Assembly (NCBI GenBank): GCA_017430725.1
Contig: JAFRMK010000009.1
Coordinates: 1-64,000 of the forward strand
Origin: Candidatus Saccharimonadota bacterium
GTDB taxonomy: Bacteria; Patescibacteriota; Saccharimonadia; Saccharimonadales; Saccharimonadaceae
Length of the DNA stretch: 64,000 bases
Reading direction: 5' to 3'
Shown: in pieces, positions 23,928 to 33,000 of the stretch
Layout of the letters: each line of letters begins with the position of its first letter
How positions within the stretch are numbered: position 1 is the stretch's first letter
Notes under the pieces: model-generated
What the model was told of the DNA's origin: nothing
Databases searched by the model: none
The model's input: the letters and a program-made list of their open reading frames with translations, nothing else
Position numbers and translations under genes: made by a program

Positions 23928-24728
23928 TTAGAAGACGTCTCTGAGAGCGATGAATGCGCTCAAGAACTCCCGATCGTCCACGAACAAGTCGTAGAGCCCA
24001 GATGTCCTCGTTATCTCGAGCAACATCGCAAGCAATGCTACCTGCCCGACGGTCAGCTGCGCGCACTCGGGTCGCAAAATAATTTCATTGGTGCGGCTAC
24101 GCGTGAGTTCCGGTACCTCATTCTCCGCCAACTCGCCGTTGACCAAAATTCTTCCTTCATCAACGAAGACATCGATAGAGGAGCGCTCGGCCCTATCGCG
24201 ATAATCGAGTCCTTCTTCGAGCTCTTCAAGGATTTGATGAACTTTTGCCCACATGCTCGTCGGCTCGACTGCGACTTTGACGGCCTCTTCGGCTTCAGTC
24301 GTGCTAGGCTTAACCTCCGGCGCGCTCTTTTTGTCACACTTCTTTCTGCCGCACCCTTCCACTAGGGACTCGCGCGACACGCCCATCTCATCGGCAATCT
24401 CCTGCAGATAGTTGTAAAGAGTCCACACGCTAATGCCGCACTGTTTTGCGATATCGGGATTACTGAGTCCTGCCTTATGCAGGTCAGGGTAGCGCTCGAA
24501 GAGCTTAATTACCCCATCGCTGTTCGGGCGCTTAGACCTCGTGCTGTTTTTCTCCAGCAGTGATTCCCGCGAAACACCCATGTTCTGAGCGATATCACCG
24601 AGATGGGATAAGACCGTTCGATAAGAAACTCCGCAAAAATCAGCAATTTCTTTGTTGGTCATGCCCTTATCGTAGAGATCGGGATACGTCTTAATCATTT
24701 TTAATGTTCTTTCATTCTCGTTTGCCAT
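23928..24728 (-). CDS. Putative DNA-binding regulator with two tandem HTH repeats
   Basis: A 266-residue protein. Two copies of a roughly 45-residue unit near residues 10-60 and 70-120 share 'YPDLxxxGxxNxxIAxxCGxSxxTxxxxLxxIAxxMGVSRESL', each a helix-turn-helix. An acidic linker rich in Glu, Ala and Val follows, then a C-terminal domain ('SSIDVFVDEGRILVNGELAEN') with no known match. The start at 24728 follows GGGAGGG and sits about 50 nt downstream of a perfect promoter. Tandem HTH units suggest binding to a repeated DNA site; targets are unknown. It belongs to the accessory island by codon use. Confidence 0.55.
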   Translation of the reverse strand: MANENERTLKMIKTYPDLYDKGMTNKEIADFCGVSYRTVLSHLGDIAQNMGVSRESLLEKNSTRSKRPNSDGVIKLFERYPDLHKAGLSNPDIAKQCGISVWTLYNYLQEIADEMGVSRESLVEGCGRKKCDKKSAPEVKPSTTEAEEAVKVAVEPTSMWAKVHQILEELEEGLDYRDRAERSSIDVFVDEGRILVNGELAENEVPELTRSRTNEIILRPECAQLTVGQVALLAMLLEITRTSGLYDLFVDDREFLSAFIALRDVF

Positions 24729-24782
24729 AGAAACCCTCCCTTTCGTATACCTATCGTGTGGCAATGAGACTTGAGTACTATA

Positions 24783-24811
24783 ATTATAGCACACAATCGA
24801 TTTTTTGTCAA
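24783..24811 (-). promoter_or_regulatory. Perfect consensus promoter of the HTH regulator gene
   Basis: On the minus strand TTGACA (24811-24806), 17-nt spacer, TATAAT (24788-24783). The ABC-F stop lies 10 bp upstream. Confidence 0.85.
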
Positions 24812-24820
24812 GAATAAGCC

Positions 24821-26464
24821 CTAAACGAGCTCTGAATTCAGGTAATAATAGTACTCTAGCAACTCGTGCGAATAATTTTTTAGTGTCGCCTTCGGTGGTA
24901 GCTCACTTGCCGTCCGCTCCAGCACTAGCATACGGTCGATCCCGATTTGCTCCACAAAATCAGGATTGTGGCTCACCAAAATCAAAGTACCGGGGAAGTC
25001 ACGAAAATTTTCACCAATAGTCTTCTGTGTAATGGGGTCAAAATGATTAGTCGGCTCATCAAGCACCACCAAGTTCGCTCCCTCGCACAAAATCTTGCAA
25101 AGCGCCAGCCGCGCCTTTTCGCCCGGCGACAGCACGCTGACCCGTTTTTCAATGTCTTGCCCCTCAAACAGATAATTCGCAAGAATACCCCGCATTTCCG
25201 TGTCGGAATAATCGTACGACCGCACGTTCTCAAACACCGTACGCCGCTCATCTAACACCTCAAGCTCCTGCGCGTAATACGCAATTTCCGTATTGTTGCC
25301 AATAATCACGCTACCAGCTTGTGCCTCAAGCTGACCAACAATCAGCTTCAATAGCGTACTCTTGCCGATGCCATTCTCGCCACATATCAACAAACGTTCG
25401 CCCCGCCGCAACTGAAAAGACAGGCCATCATAGAGCGGCGGCATGCCCGGATAACAAAAACTTACATTTTGCAACTCCAACGGCGTCTTACTACCCAGAT
25501 GATTCATCTTAAAATCAATCGAAACGTGCGCGCGTGGCGCTTCCCGCAGCTCCAATTGCGCCAACTTCTTCTCGAGCATCTTTTCACGCACGTGCCCCTG
25601 CCGAATCAGCGCCGTATTGGAGCGTTTAGCGTTGCGCGCCCTGAGCACAAACTCCTGAATTCGCTGAATCTCGCGTTCTTGCAAGTTGATGCGTTTACTT
25701 TGTTCCGCCATCTCGGCCGCATACAGACGTCGAAATTCCGAATAATTGCCGTGATAAGTCTTCATCCGATGCGTTGTTTTGTTCAAAAACAGCGTCTTGT
25801 TCGTGACGACATCAAGGAATTCAACATCATGGCTAATCACTAGAACCATCCCCCGATAATTCCGTAAGAAATTAGACACAAACTGCTTCGTCGATGCGTC
25901 AAGATGGTTCGTCGGCTCATCAAGCAACAATAAGCCGGCATTTTCAAATAGCACCCGCGCAAAAGCCACCTTTGATTTCTGGCCGCCAGACAATTCGCCC
26001 ATCTTTTTATCAACCAGGTCATCCAGTCCCATCCTATCCACCAGCTTCAGCAACTCGTGGTCAGCATTCGCGATATCGTAGCTATCAATCAAATCCTGCA
26101 AATCATTGATTCGCGCCAAAATCGCCTGGCTCTCTGGATACTTGGCATATTTTTCATACTCCAAATTCAATTTATCCTGCAGCTCATCCACCGGCCGACC
26201 ACTAGCAATGTAGTCCCAGACCGACTGCTGCGCCACCGTCCGCGAAAGCTTAATCTCTTGCGGCAAATATGCCAGCCGCAGGGCCGGCAATTCAATTTCT
26301 CCCTCATCTAGCGCTTGGCGGCCGAGAATTACCTGAAACAGGGTACTTTTGCCGGCACCGTTCACGCCAACCACGCCAACTTTGTCTTGAGCCTCAAAAT
26401 GAAACGAGCAGTCTCGATATAACTTGCTCGCGCCAAAACTCAAAGCTAAATGCGACGCTTTCAT
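24821..26464 (-). CDS. ABC-F family ATPase
   Basis: A 547-residue protein with two ABC ATPase domains: Walker A 'GVNGAGKST' and 'GENGIGKST', signatures 'LSGGQKSKV' and 'LSPGEKARL', Walker B 'LLLLDEPTNHLD' and 'LVVLDEPTNHFD'. A charged linker of about 80 residues lies between them (the P-site tRNA-interaction motif), and there is no membrane domain. ABC-F proteins act on the ribosome, as translation factors (EttA/Uup type) or by protecting it from antibiotics; which subtype cannot be told here. Confidence 0.9.
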   Translation of the reverse strand: MKASHLALSFGASKLYRDCSFHFEAQDKVGVVGVNGAGKSTLFQVILGRQALDEGEIELPALRLAYLPQEIKLSRTVAQQSVWDYIASGRPVDELQDKLNLEYEKYAKYPESQAILARINDLQDLIDSYDIANADHELLKLVDRMGLDDLVDKKMGELSGGQKSKVAFARVLFENAGLLLLDEPTNHLDASTKQFVSNFLRNYRGMVLVISHDVEFLDVVTNKTLFLNKTTHRMKTYHGNYSEFRRLYAAEMAEQSKRINLQEREIQRIQEFVLRARNAKRSNTALIRQGHVREKMLEKKLAQLELREAPRAHVSIDFKMNHLGSKTPLELQNVSFCYPGMPPLYDGLSFQLRRGERLLICGENGIGKSTLLKLIVGQLEAQAGSVIIGNNTEIAYYAQELEVLDERRTVFENVRSYDYSDTEMRGILANYLFEGQDIEKRVSVLSPGEKARLALCKILCEGANLVVLDEPTNHFDPITQKTIGENFRDFPGTLILVSHNPDFVEQIGIDRMLVLERTASELPPKATLKNYSHELLEYYYYLNSELV

Positions 26465-26475
26465 CTCGCATATTA

Positions 26476-26481
26476 TATAAT
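26476..26481 (+). promoter_or_regulatory. -10 box, leaderless arrangement
   Basis: TATAAT ends 6 nt before the ATG at 26488. It stands back-to-back with the start of the ABC-F gene. Confidence 0.5.
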
Positions 26482-26487
26482 AAGCTC

Positions 26488-27183
26488 ATGAAAAAGTTCT
26501 TAAGTATCACATTCATCATCTTTGCCATCGCCGGCCTGGCCGCCATTATCGGCGCCGGAGTTTACGGCGTGCTGCACGAATCGGACAATTCGACCACCCA
26601 AACTCTGCCACTGCCAGAAAAAACCGGCGGCATACGAGGTCAACTCGGCATCGACAAAAACATCAACGAAGACAACATCGACCAATACCTCGGTCGCGCC
26701 GACAGCGTATACCGCGACATGCGTATGCTAGTCGACGAAGCCGATTATGCCAAAATCGGCGGGGATTCTTATCTGTCAGGCTTCGTAGAGGGCTTTGAAG
26801 TTGTCCCATATCCCAAACTCGTCAATGTCAGCGGTCTGCCGCCCGAAGTCGGGCAAAGCTATCAAGGCCCGACACTCTTCACGCAAAGCTCGTTTGGGCT
26901 CAAGGCCAACTATCTCGAATCAGAGGATATTCTCGAATACTTTTTTCCGAAAGACAAAAACATTTTCCTGATGTGCGGAGGTGGCGGCTATGCCGGCATG
27001 ACCAAAAACCTTCTCACGCAACTCGGCTGGGACGAAAATCGCATCTGGGTGGTTGGCGGATATTGGTACTACAATGGCGAACATGCCGTACAAGTCAAGC
27101 GCCAAATGGGCACCGAAACAATTTATGATTTCTGGAAAGTAAACTATCACGACCTTGACTTTACGGAGTTACATGAAAAATAA
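26488..27183 (+). CDS. Membrane-anchored rhodanese-like protein
   Basis: A 231-residue protein with an N-terminal membrane anchor (about residues 4-28) and an extracytoplasmic domain. 'IFLMCGGGGYAGMTKNLLTQLGWDENRIWVVGGYWYYNG' matches the end of a rhodanese domain with the active-site loop beginning at Cys163, though the usual Arg closing the loop is absent. Rhodanese domains handle sulfane sulfur or thiols. The start at 26488 is fixed by the TATAAT 6 nt upstream. The next gene, a thioredoxin-like protein, overlaps its end by 11 nt, so the pair may act together in thiol chemistry outside the cell. Confidence 0.6.
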   Translation: MKKFLSITFIIFAIAGLAAIIGAGVYGVLHESDNSTTQTLPLPEKTGGIRGQLGIDKNINEDNIDQYLGRADSVYRDMRMLVDEADYAKIGGDSYLSGFVEGFEVVPYPKLVNVSGLPPEVGQSYQGPTLFTQSSFGLKANYLESEDILEYFFPKDKNIFLMCGGGGYAGMTKNLLTQLGWDENRIWVVGGYWYYNGEHAVQVKRQMGTETIYDFWKVNYHDLDFTELHEK

Positions 27184-27646
27184 ACAAAAACATCTGCTCA
27201 GTGTCATTCTGGCCGTCGTTGCCACGCTATCTGCTGGCTTTGCCTGGCTGATATACGACCAATCCGATGCGCGTTTTTCGCTTGAACCGGAGCTCTATCA
27301 GGGAAGTGAAATCAAAGAGATCGGCGCAGCCGACTACCAGAAGCTTATCGAGCAACGTAAAAGCTTCGTAGTTATCGCACATATGGATTTCTGCCCAGCC
27401 GAAACACCGCTCACCACAACCGCCGAAGCACTCGCCCATGAAGACGGCCTCACTTTTTACGGACTAAACAGTGACGAATTCGCCAAAACAGCACTCGCCA
27501 CCGAAATTCGTTATTTGCCAAGCGCCGCCATCATCCGTCAGGGCGAACTCGTTCGCTATCTTGACGCCGAATCCGACGACGACATTCCATACTACCAAAC
27601 AGCTAGCGCATTTCGGGATTGGCTCAGCAAAGACATTCAGCTCTGA
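27173..27646 (+). CDS. Membrane-anchored thioredoxin-fold-like protein
   Basis: A 157-residue protein with an N-terminal signal anchor and a domain 'KSFVVIAHMDFCPAETPL...RYLPSAAIIRQGELVRYL' of thioredoxin-fold pattern. Only one Cys of the CxxC is present (FCPA) and the cis-Pro is at 'LPSA'. The ATG at 27173 has GGAG 5 nt upstream and lies inside the previous gene. Possibly a partner for extracytoplasmic disulfide or persulfide handling; weak evidence. Confidence 0.55.
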   Translation: MKNKQKHLLSVILAVVATLSAGFAWLIYDQSDARFSLEPELYQGSEIKEIGAADYQKLIEQRKSFVVIAHMDFCPAETPLTTTAEALAHEDGLTFYGLNSDEFAKTALATEIRYLPSAAIIRQGELVRYLDAESDDDIPYYQTASAFRDWLSKDIQL

Positions 27647-27682
27647 CAATTGCGCTATAATATAAACCATAAGGAGATTACT

Positions 27683-28282
27683 ATGCGAAACGACACTGGC
27701 GCAAAATGGAAAATCATTTCAATCATCCTGGGCATCGTCGCCGTCACTGGCATCGGTTTTGCCGGCTTGATGACCTATAAGGCCACTGTCCACTCCGAAG
27801 AAAGCGCCCAACTCGCCGCGGAGCTTGAAAAATATCACTCCATCACCGGCACCAGCACGCCAGATGAACTGACCGGAAAAGTCGTCGCCTACGACATTGA
27901 TTTCGCCAGCCTGTACGCCAAAATCGACGAAAGCCTCCCCGAAAATCACAAATCATTTGCCAACGTCGCCGACATTAAAACCAGCCAGGACGGCAAATAT
28001 GTTGTCGTGAACATGCTTAACTACAACGCAGAGCTAGACGCTAAAACCCGCTACAACCTTGACACCAACCTGGAATCCGCAACTTACTACTACAAGGGCA
28101 TCGACCAAACCGAATGGCACGCTTCATCTTTTAATAGCCAAGACAATCTCTTGTGCAGCGAAATCAGCCAGACCGAACTGAATATATTCAAAGGGCTCGT
28201 CTTTGGCGGCGACAACAGCGAGCTAAGCTGCCTTGACAACAACGGCACGCAAGTGACCGTCTCGCAATACCTCAAGAACTAG
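27683..28282 (+). CDS. Membrane-anchored protein of unknown function
   Basis: A 199-residue protein with one N-terminal membrane segment (about residues 9-31) and a soluble extracytoplasmic domain with two Cys near the C-terminus ('LLCSEI', 'LSCLDN') that could form a disulfide. Unrecognised family. The start at 27683 has AAGGAG 7 nt upstream; a TATAAT at 27656-27661 precedes it. Third in a run of envelope proteins. Confidence 0.6.
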   Translation: MRNDTGAKWKIISIILGIVAVTGIGFAGLMTYKATVHSEESAQLAAELEKYHSITGTSTPDELTGKVVAYDIDFASLYAKIDESLPENHKSFANVADIKTSQDGKYVVVNMLNYNAELDAKTRYNLDTNLESATYYYKGIDQTEWHASSFNSQDNLLCSEISQTELNIFKGLVFGGDNSELSCLDNNGTQVTVSQYLKN

Positions 28283-28283
28283 C

Positions 28284-28312
28284 TTTACTTTTTCAACAAA
28301 AATTGCTAAACT
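28284..28312 (+). promoter_or_regulatory. Promoter of rpsL-rpsG
   Basis: TTTACT (28284-28289), 17-nt spacer, TAAACT (28307-28312), starting 2 nt after the previous stop. Confidence 0.6.
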
Positions 28313-28319
28313 AAACCAA

Positions 28320-28362
28320 AGAGTTTCGTAAACTCTGCTTGTTTATGCTGGACAACAGAGTT
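28320..28362 (+). promoter_or_regulatory. rpsL leader with competing helices
   Basis: AGAGTTT (28320-28326) pairs with AAACTCT (28330-28336). The same central arm, as AACTCTG, can instead pair with CAGAGTT at 28356-28362. Possible autoregulatory leader; the short arms make chance pairing plausible. Confidence 0.3.
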
Positions 28363-28401
28363 AAATAGCATCAATAACTAATAATAACAAAGAGGATTTT
28401 T

Positions 28402-28814
28402 GTGCCTACAATCAATCAATTAGTTCGCAAGCCGCGCAAAAAAGCCGCCAAGAAGAGCAAGGCGCCTGCACTCGGCTCAATTGTGAACACACTCAAAACT
28501 CGCTACTACAAGCAATCCGCTCCGCTCAAGCGTGGCGTTTGCGTGAAAGTTACCACCAAACCCCGAAGAAGCCGAACTCCGCCTTGCGTAAGGTCGCTCG
28601 CGTTCGCCTCACCAATGGCCAAGAAGTCTGGGCCTATATCGGCGGCGAAGGCCACAACCTGCAAGAACACGCTGTCGTGCTGGTGCGCGGTGGCCGTGTC
28701 CCCGATTTGCCAGGTGTACGCTATCACGTCGTTCGCGGCACGCTCGATCTACAGGGCGTCCAGGGTCGCAAACAGGGCCGTTCAAAATACGGCGCCAAGA
28801 AGGAGGATAAGTAA
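28402..28814 (+). CDS. rpsL: 30S ribosomal protein S12, frameshifted by one base
   Basis: The first 53 codons from GTG 28402 encode a normal S12 N-terminus ('[14 protein letters not shown]', '[10 protein letters not shown]'). The rest ('[17 protein letters not shown]' to '[12 protein letters not shown]') is in the -1 frame and ends at 28814. The switch is at AAA-CCCC (28558-28564): one extra A would restore the frame and give 137 residues, the usual length. S12 monitors decoding and the break sits in the Lys-rich loop where streptomycin-resistance changes occur. A sequencing or assembly error in the homopolymer is the simplest explanation; a real lesion or -1 recoding are alternatives. AGAGG precedes the start. 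Confidence 0.85.
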
Positions 28815-28816
28815 TT

Positions 28817-29296
28817 ATGCCACGCAAAGTTACCAGTAGCCTTCAGCGCAAAGTCATGCCAGACCGCAAATACCAAAGCGTCCTGGTCCAGCGTTTGATT
28901 AACAAATCCATGCTCAACGGCAAAAAACAGGTCGCCGAACGCGCCGTCTATTCGGCCATCGAAGGCGCCTCCAAAAAGCTCAAAAGCGAAAACCCCGTCG
29001 AGGTCCTCGAGCAGGCCATCAAGAATGTCAGCCCGGACTTCGAAGTTAAATCACGTCGCGTCGGTGGCGCTAACTACCAAATCCCATTCCCGATAAGCGG
29101 ACACCGCCAATTGCATTTCGCCATGATGTGGCTCGTGCAATCAGCTCGCGCGCGCAGCGGCATGCCATATGCAAAACGGCTCGAAGCTGAAATCGTCGAC
29201 GCCTACAACGAGGCTGGCGCTGCCTTCAAGAAGAAGGAAGACTGCCACCGCATGGCCGAAGCCAACCGCGCTTTCGCGCACTTCGCCAGAGGCTAG
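28817..29296 (+). CDS. rpsG: 30S ribosomal protein S7
   Basis: A 159-residue S7 of normal length, with 'MPRKVTSSLQRKVMPDRKYQSVLVQRLINKSMLNGKK'-type N-terminus and the 'RRVGGANYQIPFPI' rRNA-contact segment. It nucleates the 30S head. It follows rpsL with GGAGG upstream. fusA, normally next, lies about 6 kb away behind envelope genes. Confidence 0.96.
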   Translation: MPRKVTSSLQRKVMPDRKYQSVLVQRLINKSMLNGKKQVAERAVYSAIEGASKKLKSENPVEVLEQAIKNVSPDFEVKSRRVGGANYQIPFPISGHRQLHFAMMWLVQSARARSGMPYAKRLEAEIVDAYNEAGAAFKKKEDCHRMAEANRAFAHFARG

Positions 29297-29304
29297 GCAA
29301 AACC

Positions 29305-29337
29305 AAAAATCCACTCCAATTACGGGGTGGATTTTTC
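29305..29337 (+). terminator. Intrinsic terminator after rpsG
   Basis: AAATCCACTCC pairs with GGGGTGGATTT, followed by T. It separates rpsL-rpsG from the envelope operon that follows. Confidence 0.8.
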
Positions 29338-29361
29338 ATGCAAAAACCGACAAGCTTATGC

Positions 29362-29367
29362 TAAAAT
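29362..29367 (+). promoter_or_regulatory. -10 box of the wall-hydrolase operon
   Basis: TAAAAT ends 8 nt before the ATG at 29376, again with no room for a Shine-Dalgarno sequence. Confidence 0.35.
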
Positions 29368-29375
29368 AAATATAA

Positions 29376-30029
29376 ATGTGGGATACCAGAAAAGTGCGGC
29401 AATTAGCGCGCATTTTAGCAATTATTGCAATTCTCGGCGCACTAGCTTTTGTGGGCATATTTTTCGTTCCACACTTAATCAACAATGCGCGTATTGACAT
29501 TATCGTGGCGCCACAAAATGCCCAAATTACCATTAACGGCAAAAGCTACGCTAACGGCTATCATGCAATTCGCCCCGGCAACGCTAAGGTCTCAATCACC
29601 GCCGACGGCTACCAAACCAAAGAACTCGAAATCGAGCTAAAACCGCACCAAAACCTCCAGCTCCACGCTTATTTGCTCGATACGGACGGCGGATTATTCG
29701 CCTACACAAAATCACGCAACGACTACGAACTGCTTAAACTCGTTGCAGACGACGATGCCTCGATATCATTCGTCAACAACTACGAATCGGCGCTCCGCAT
29801 CAAGACCGCCTTACCAATCACTTATTACTATACGGGCAATAATCAATCGTACAGTCAATCATTCTCCGCACTCCAAAGCACTATTATCACCGACGCCACC
29901 GACGACGAGAACTGCTACAGCACACTCTGCCTCAAAGTCAGCGGCGAAAAGAAAAGCCAGGCAGACGCAGAATTCGTCTTGAAACAATCCGGTCTCGACA
30001 TTAAGTACTACGACGTGTTCTATGAATAG
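29376..30029 (+). CDS. Membrane-anchored PEGA-like domain protein
   Basis: A 217-residue protein: membrane segment (about residues 13-35), then a PEGA-type beta unit ('IVAPQNAQITINGKSYANGYHAIRPGNAKVSITADGYQTKELEIEL'), then an unrecognised C-terminal domain with two Cys. PEGA domains occur in envelope-associated proteins. It is the first gene of an operon with the large wall hydrolase (8-nt overlap) and the protein at 33090, whose layout and C-terminal pattern are similar, suggesting that the two anchor or regulate the hydrolase. Confidence 0.6.
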   Translation: MWDTRKVRQLARILAIIAILGALAFVGIFFVPHLINNARIDIIVAPQNAQITINGKSYANGYHAIRPGNAKVSITADGYQTKELEIELKPHQNLQLHAYLLDTDGGLFAYTKSRNDYELLKLVADDDASISFVNNYESALRIKTALPITYYYTGNNQSYSQSFSALQSTIITDATDDENCYSTLCLKVSGEKKSQADAEFVLKQSGLDIKYYDVFYE

Positions 30030-33000
30030 GCGCTTCTTCGTCAAACAATTCACCAAAAGCCTGTCGCTCACATCACTGGCAATCGCCATGGTGCTTTTCA
30101 TGCCAATCCCGGTTCACGCCGATGTCGAAGATTTCATCGATAAATTTGCCGCCAACAATATCATGTTCTACAACCCTGACGAGTGTAAAGATGGCGCAAC
30201 ACAAAGTAGTGGCTCTATCACAATCGACCGCTCCAGTCTCCCCGAAGAAACCATCAAAAAACTCGAAAATGCCGGCGTAGAAAACCTTGCCCAGCAAAAC
30301 CTAGCCGCCTATAAAAAAGGTGCCGAGGCCCTCAACATCCCGTGGCAGATGCTCGCCGCACTTCATTTCCGCGAAGCCGGCATGAATCCATCCCGCTCGA
30401 TGTCAAATGGCGCCGGACTCGGCACCGGCAGAAACGTCGACGGACTAGTCGTTGGCAACACGCTGGAAGAGGACGCCGTCAAGGCGGCTCGCCACTTCGT
30501 AGAAATGGCCAAAAGCGTCTATGGCATCGAGCTATCGGCAAATTCAAGCCCCGAAGACGTCGCACAGGCTTTCCTGGCATACAACCGTGGCGCTATGTAC
30601 AAGAACGCTGGAGCCACTTACGACCAGTCGCCATATGTCATGAATGGTGTCGACGAATCACACATGAACATGCACTGGATTCATGCCGACTCCTATAGTG
30701 GCTCCCGAAAACTCAACAATATAGAAGGTAGTCTCGACCAAAACCCGGGCGCAATGGCTGTTTATGCCTACCTCGGCGGCAACGCCGGTGGCAACGCGAC
30801 TACGACAAACAGCGCCAAAGCCAACCAGGGCTCCAATGTCACAATCATTGGCGACGACGTCGCTCAATCCGCCTTAAGCAGCCTGCAGAGCAAATTCGGC
30901 CAAGCCGACATCCATGTCAATAGTGGCATGCACATGCTCGCCAGCACCGAAAACGACAACAGCGTCGAATCTGTCATCAAACAGCTTTCTGCCGCCGGCC
31001 AACTGCGCGACGTGCTTGTCATTTCTGCAGGGAACAACGACCCAAACGGCTTCACGGATGCCGACCTGTCCGCCCGCATCCTCGCCAATGCGCCGGACGT
31101 CCAAAAAATCATCTTCGTCGAAAACTATGATGCCAACAACCCAGACCTGTTTAACTCCAACAATCAGGCCTACACCGCACTCGCAAATTCAAACAGTCGT
31201 GTCGACGTCGCAAAATGGAAAAACTCTGCACAAAACAACCCCGGATATCTTTCCGGCATCACGCCAACCGCAGACGGCGCCAACGAGTTAGCCAGCGTGA
31301 TTGCTGACGCCGTCGGTGCCGACATGTACGGCAAAAGCGACGCCAAAATCTGTGAATGCTCGACCAATACTGGCTCAGTCGAAGGTGGTCTCGACTTAGG
31401 CCAAGCCGATGAACTTGCTAGGCAATACCGCAGCGACACTCATAGTGGCGAATACAACAAAGTTATCCGCATCAATAACTGCGTCAACGCCACCGCATTC
31501 TTCGTCCAGACCTTCACCTCCATCGGCAAAGTCGGCCGCAAATGGGGCAACGGTGTTGAAACTGCGCACCGCTTAGCCAAAGATTTTAACCTGCCAGAGG
31601 GCAATGAACCAAAACCTTTCTCGATTTTCAGCGTCAGCGCTGGAGGATTTGGCCACACGGGCGTCGTTCTGGCCGTCAATGGCGACGACATCGTAACACT
31701 CGAAGCACACTATTCCAAAGACGTCTCTGCCGCAAAAATCTATCACCATTCAAAATCATATTTCAAAAACAGCGTATATGGCACTGCATTTACTTACCTA
31801 GATTCGGTCGTGGACGCCGGTAAAGTTTCATCAGCACTCGGCGGCACCGCCATCAAGACCAGCACCCAAGAGAAAGTCACCGTTGACGCCAAATGGAATA
31901 ATGGCTGGGTTAGCAACGGGCTCAGTGGATATGTCAAAGAATCGGCCATTGAAGCCGAGCAGACCGGCAAGATTAAACTGGCAAGCACGGACTACAACGA
32001 AAGCTTTGCTACCAAGAACAGCCAGGGCAATACTGGCGCAAACAAAATCACAATCTTCAGTACCGAAACCGCTGGCGCGAATGGCGGGCTTGCAAACTAT
32101 GGCACGGACGGCGCCCGGCCGCCACATTTTACCGTAGACATCAAGAATAAGCGCATATATCAACACCTCCCCATCTCGAAGCCTGCTACCAGCCTAGTCG
32201 CCCACAACAATACCGCCGGCATCCAGATTGCAGTCATCGGCTATTCATCATCATCCAGTCCCGGATTCAGCGAAGATTGGAATCTTCAAAACAGCAGCAG
32301 CTTCGGCGATGCCGAATGGGCCTATCTCGCCACCCTAATGACGGCAATTTCCGACGCAACCGGCATCGAGATGAACAGCAGCGTCGAATGGGATACGCCC
32401 AGCCGACTCAACGCCACCGATTTTGCTCGCTACAATGGTGTGCTTGGCGCCATGCACGTACCAGACAACGCAACCAACGGACCTGGCAATATCTGGGCAA
32501 TGCTGTCAAAGTCACTCGGTGCAATGGCCAACAGCGCTGAATGCGGCAACAGCTACGACAGCAGCGACTTCCCGTGGTACGACCAAGGTGACAAGAGATG
32601 GCGCAGCTCGCCATTTGGCTCAGGCACCGTCGGTGAAGCCGGCTGTGGCCCGACTTCGTTTGCTATGATGGCGACCGCTCTTTTGCGTAAGACCATTCTG
32701 CCAGATGAAACCGCTAAATATGCCGGCGAACATGGCGTATATATCCCCCATGCCGGCTCAAGTTGGACAGTCACGAAAGTACTAGCTGACCGATACGGCC
32801 TCGAGTACAAAGACGTCGGTGGCTCTTCGTCGGACGCCGAAACTATCGCAACGGTCTCGAAGCTCCTTCGCGAAGGCTGGATGATACACACAAGCGGCGC
32901 CGGCTCCGCACCGTTTACAAAAAACGGACACTATATCGGCATTCGTGGTATCACGGCTGACGGTAAGTGGCTGATTGCTGATTCTAACGGCCAGAAGGGC

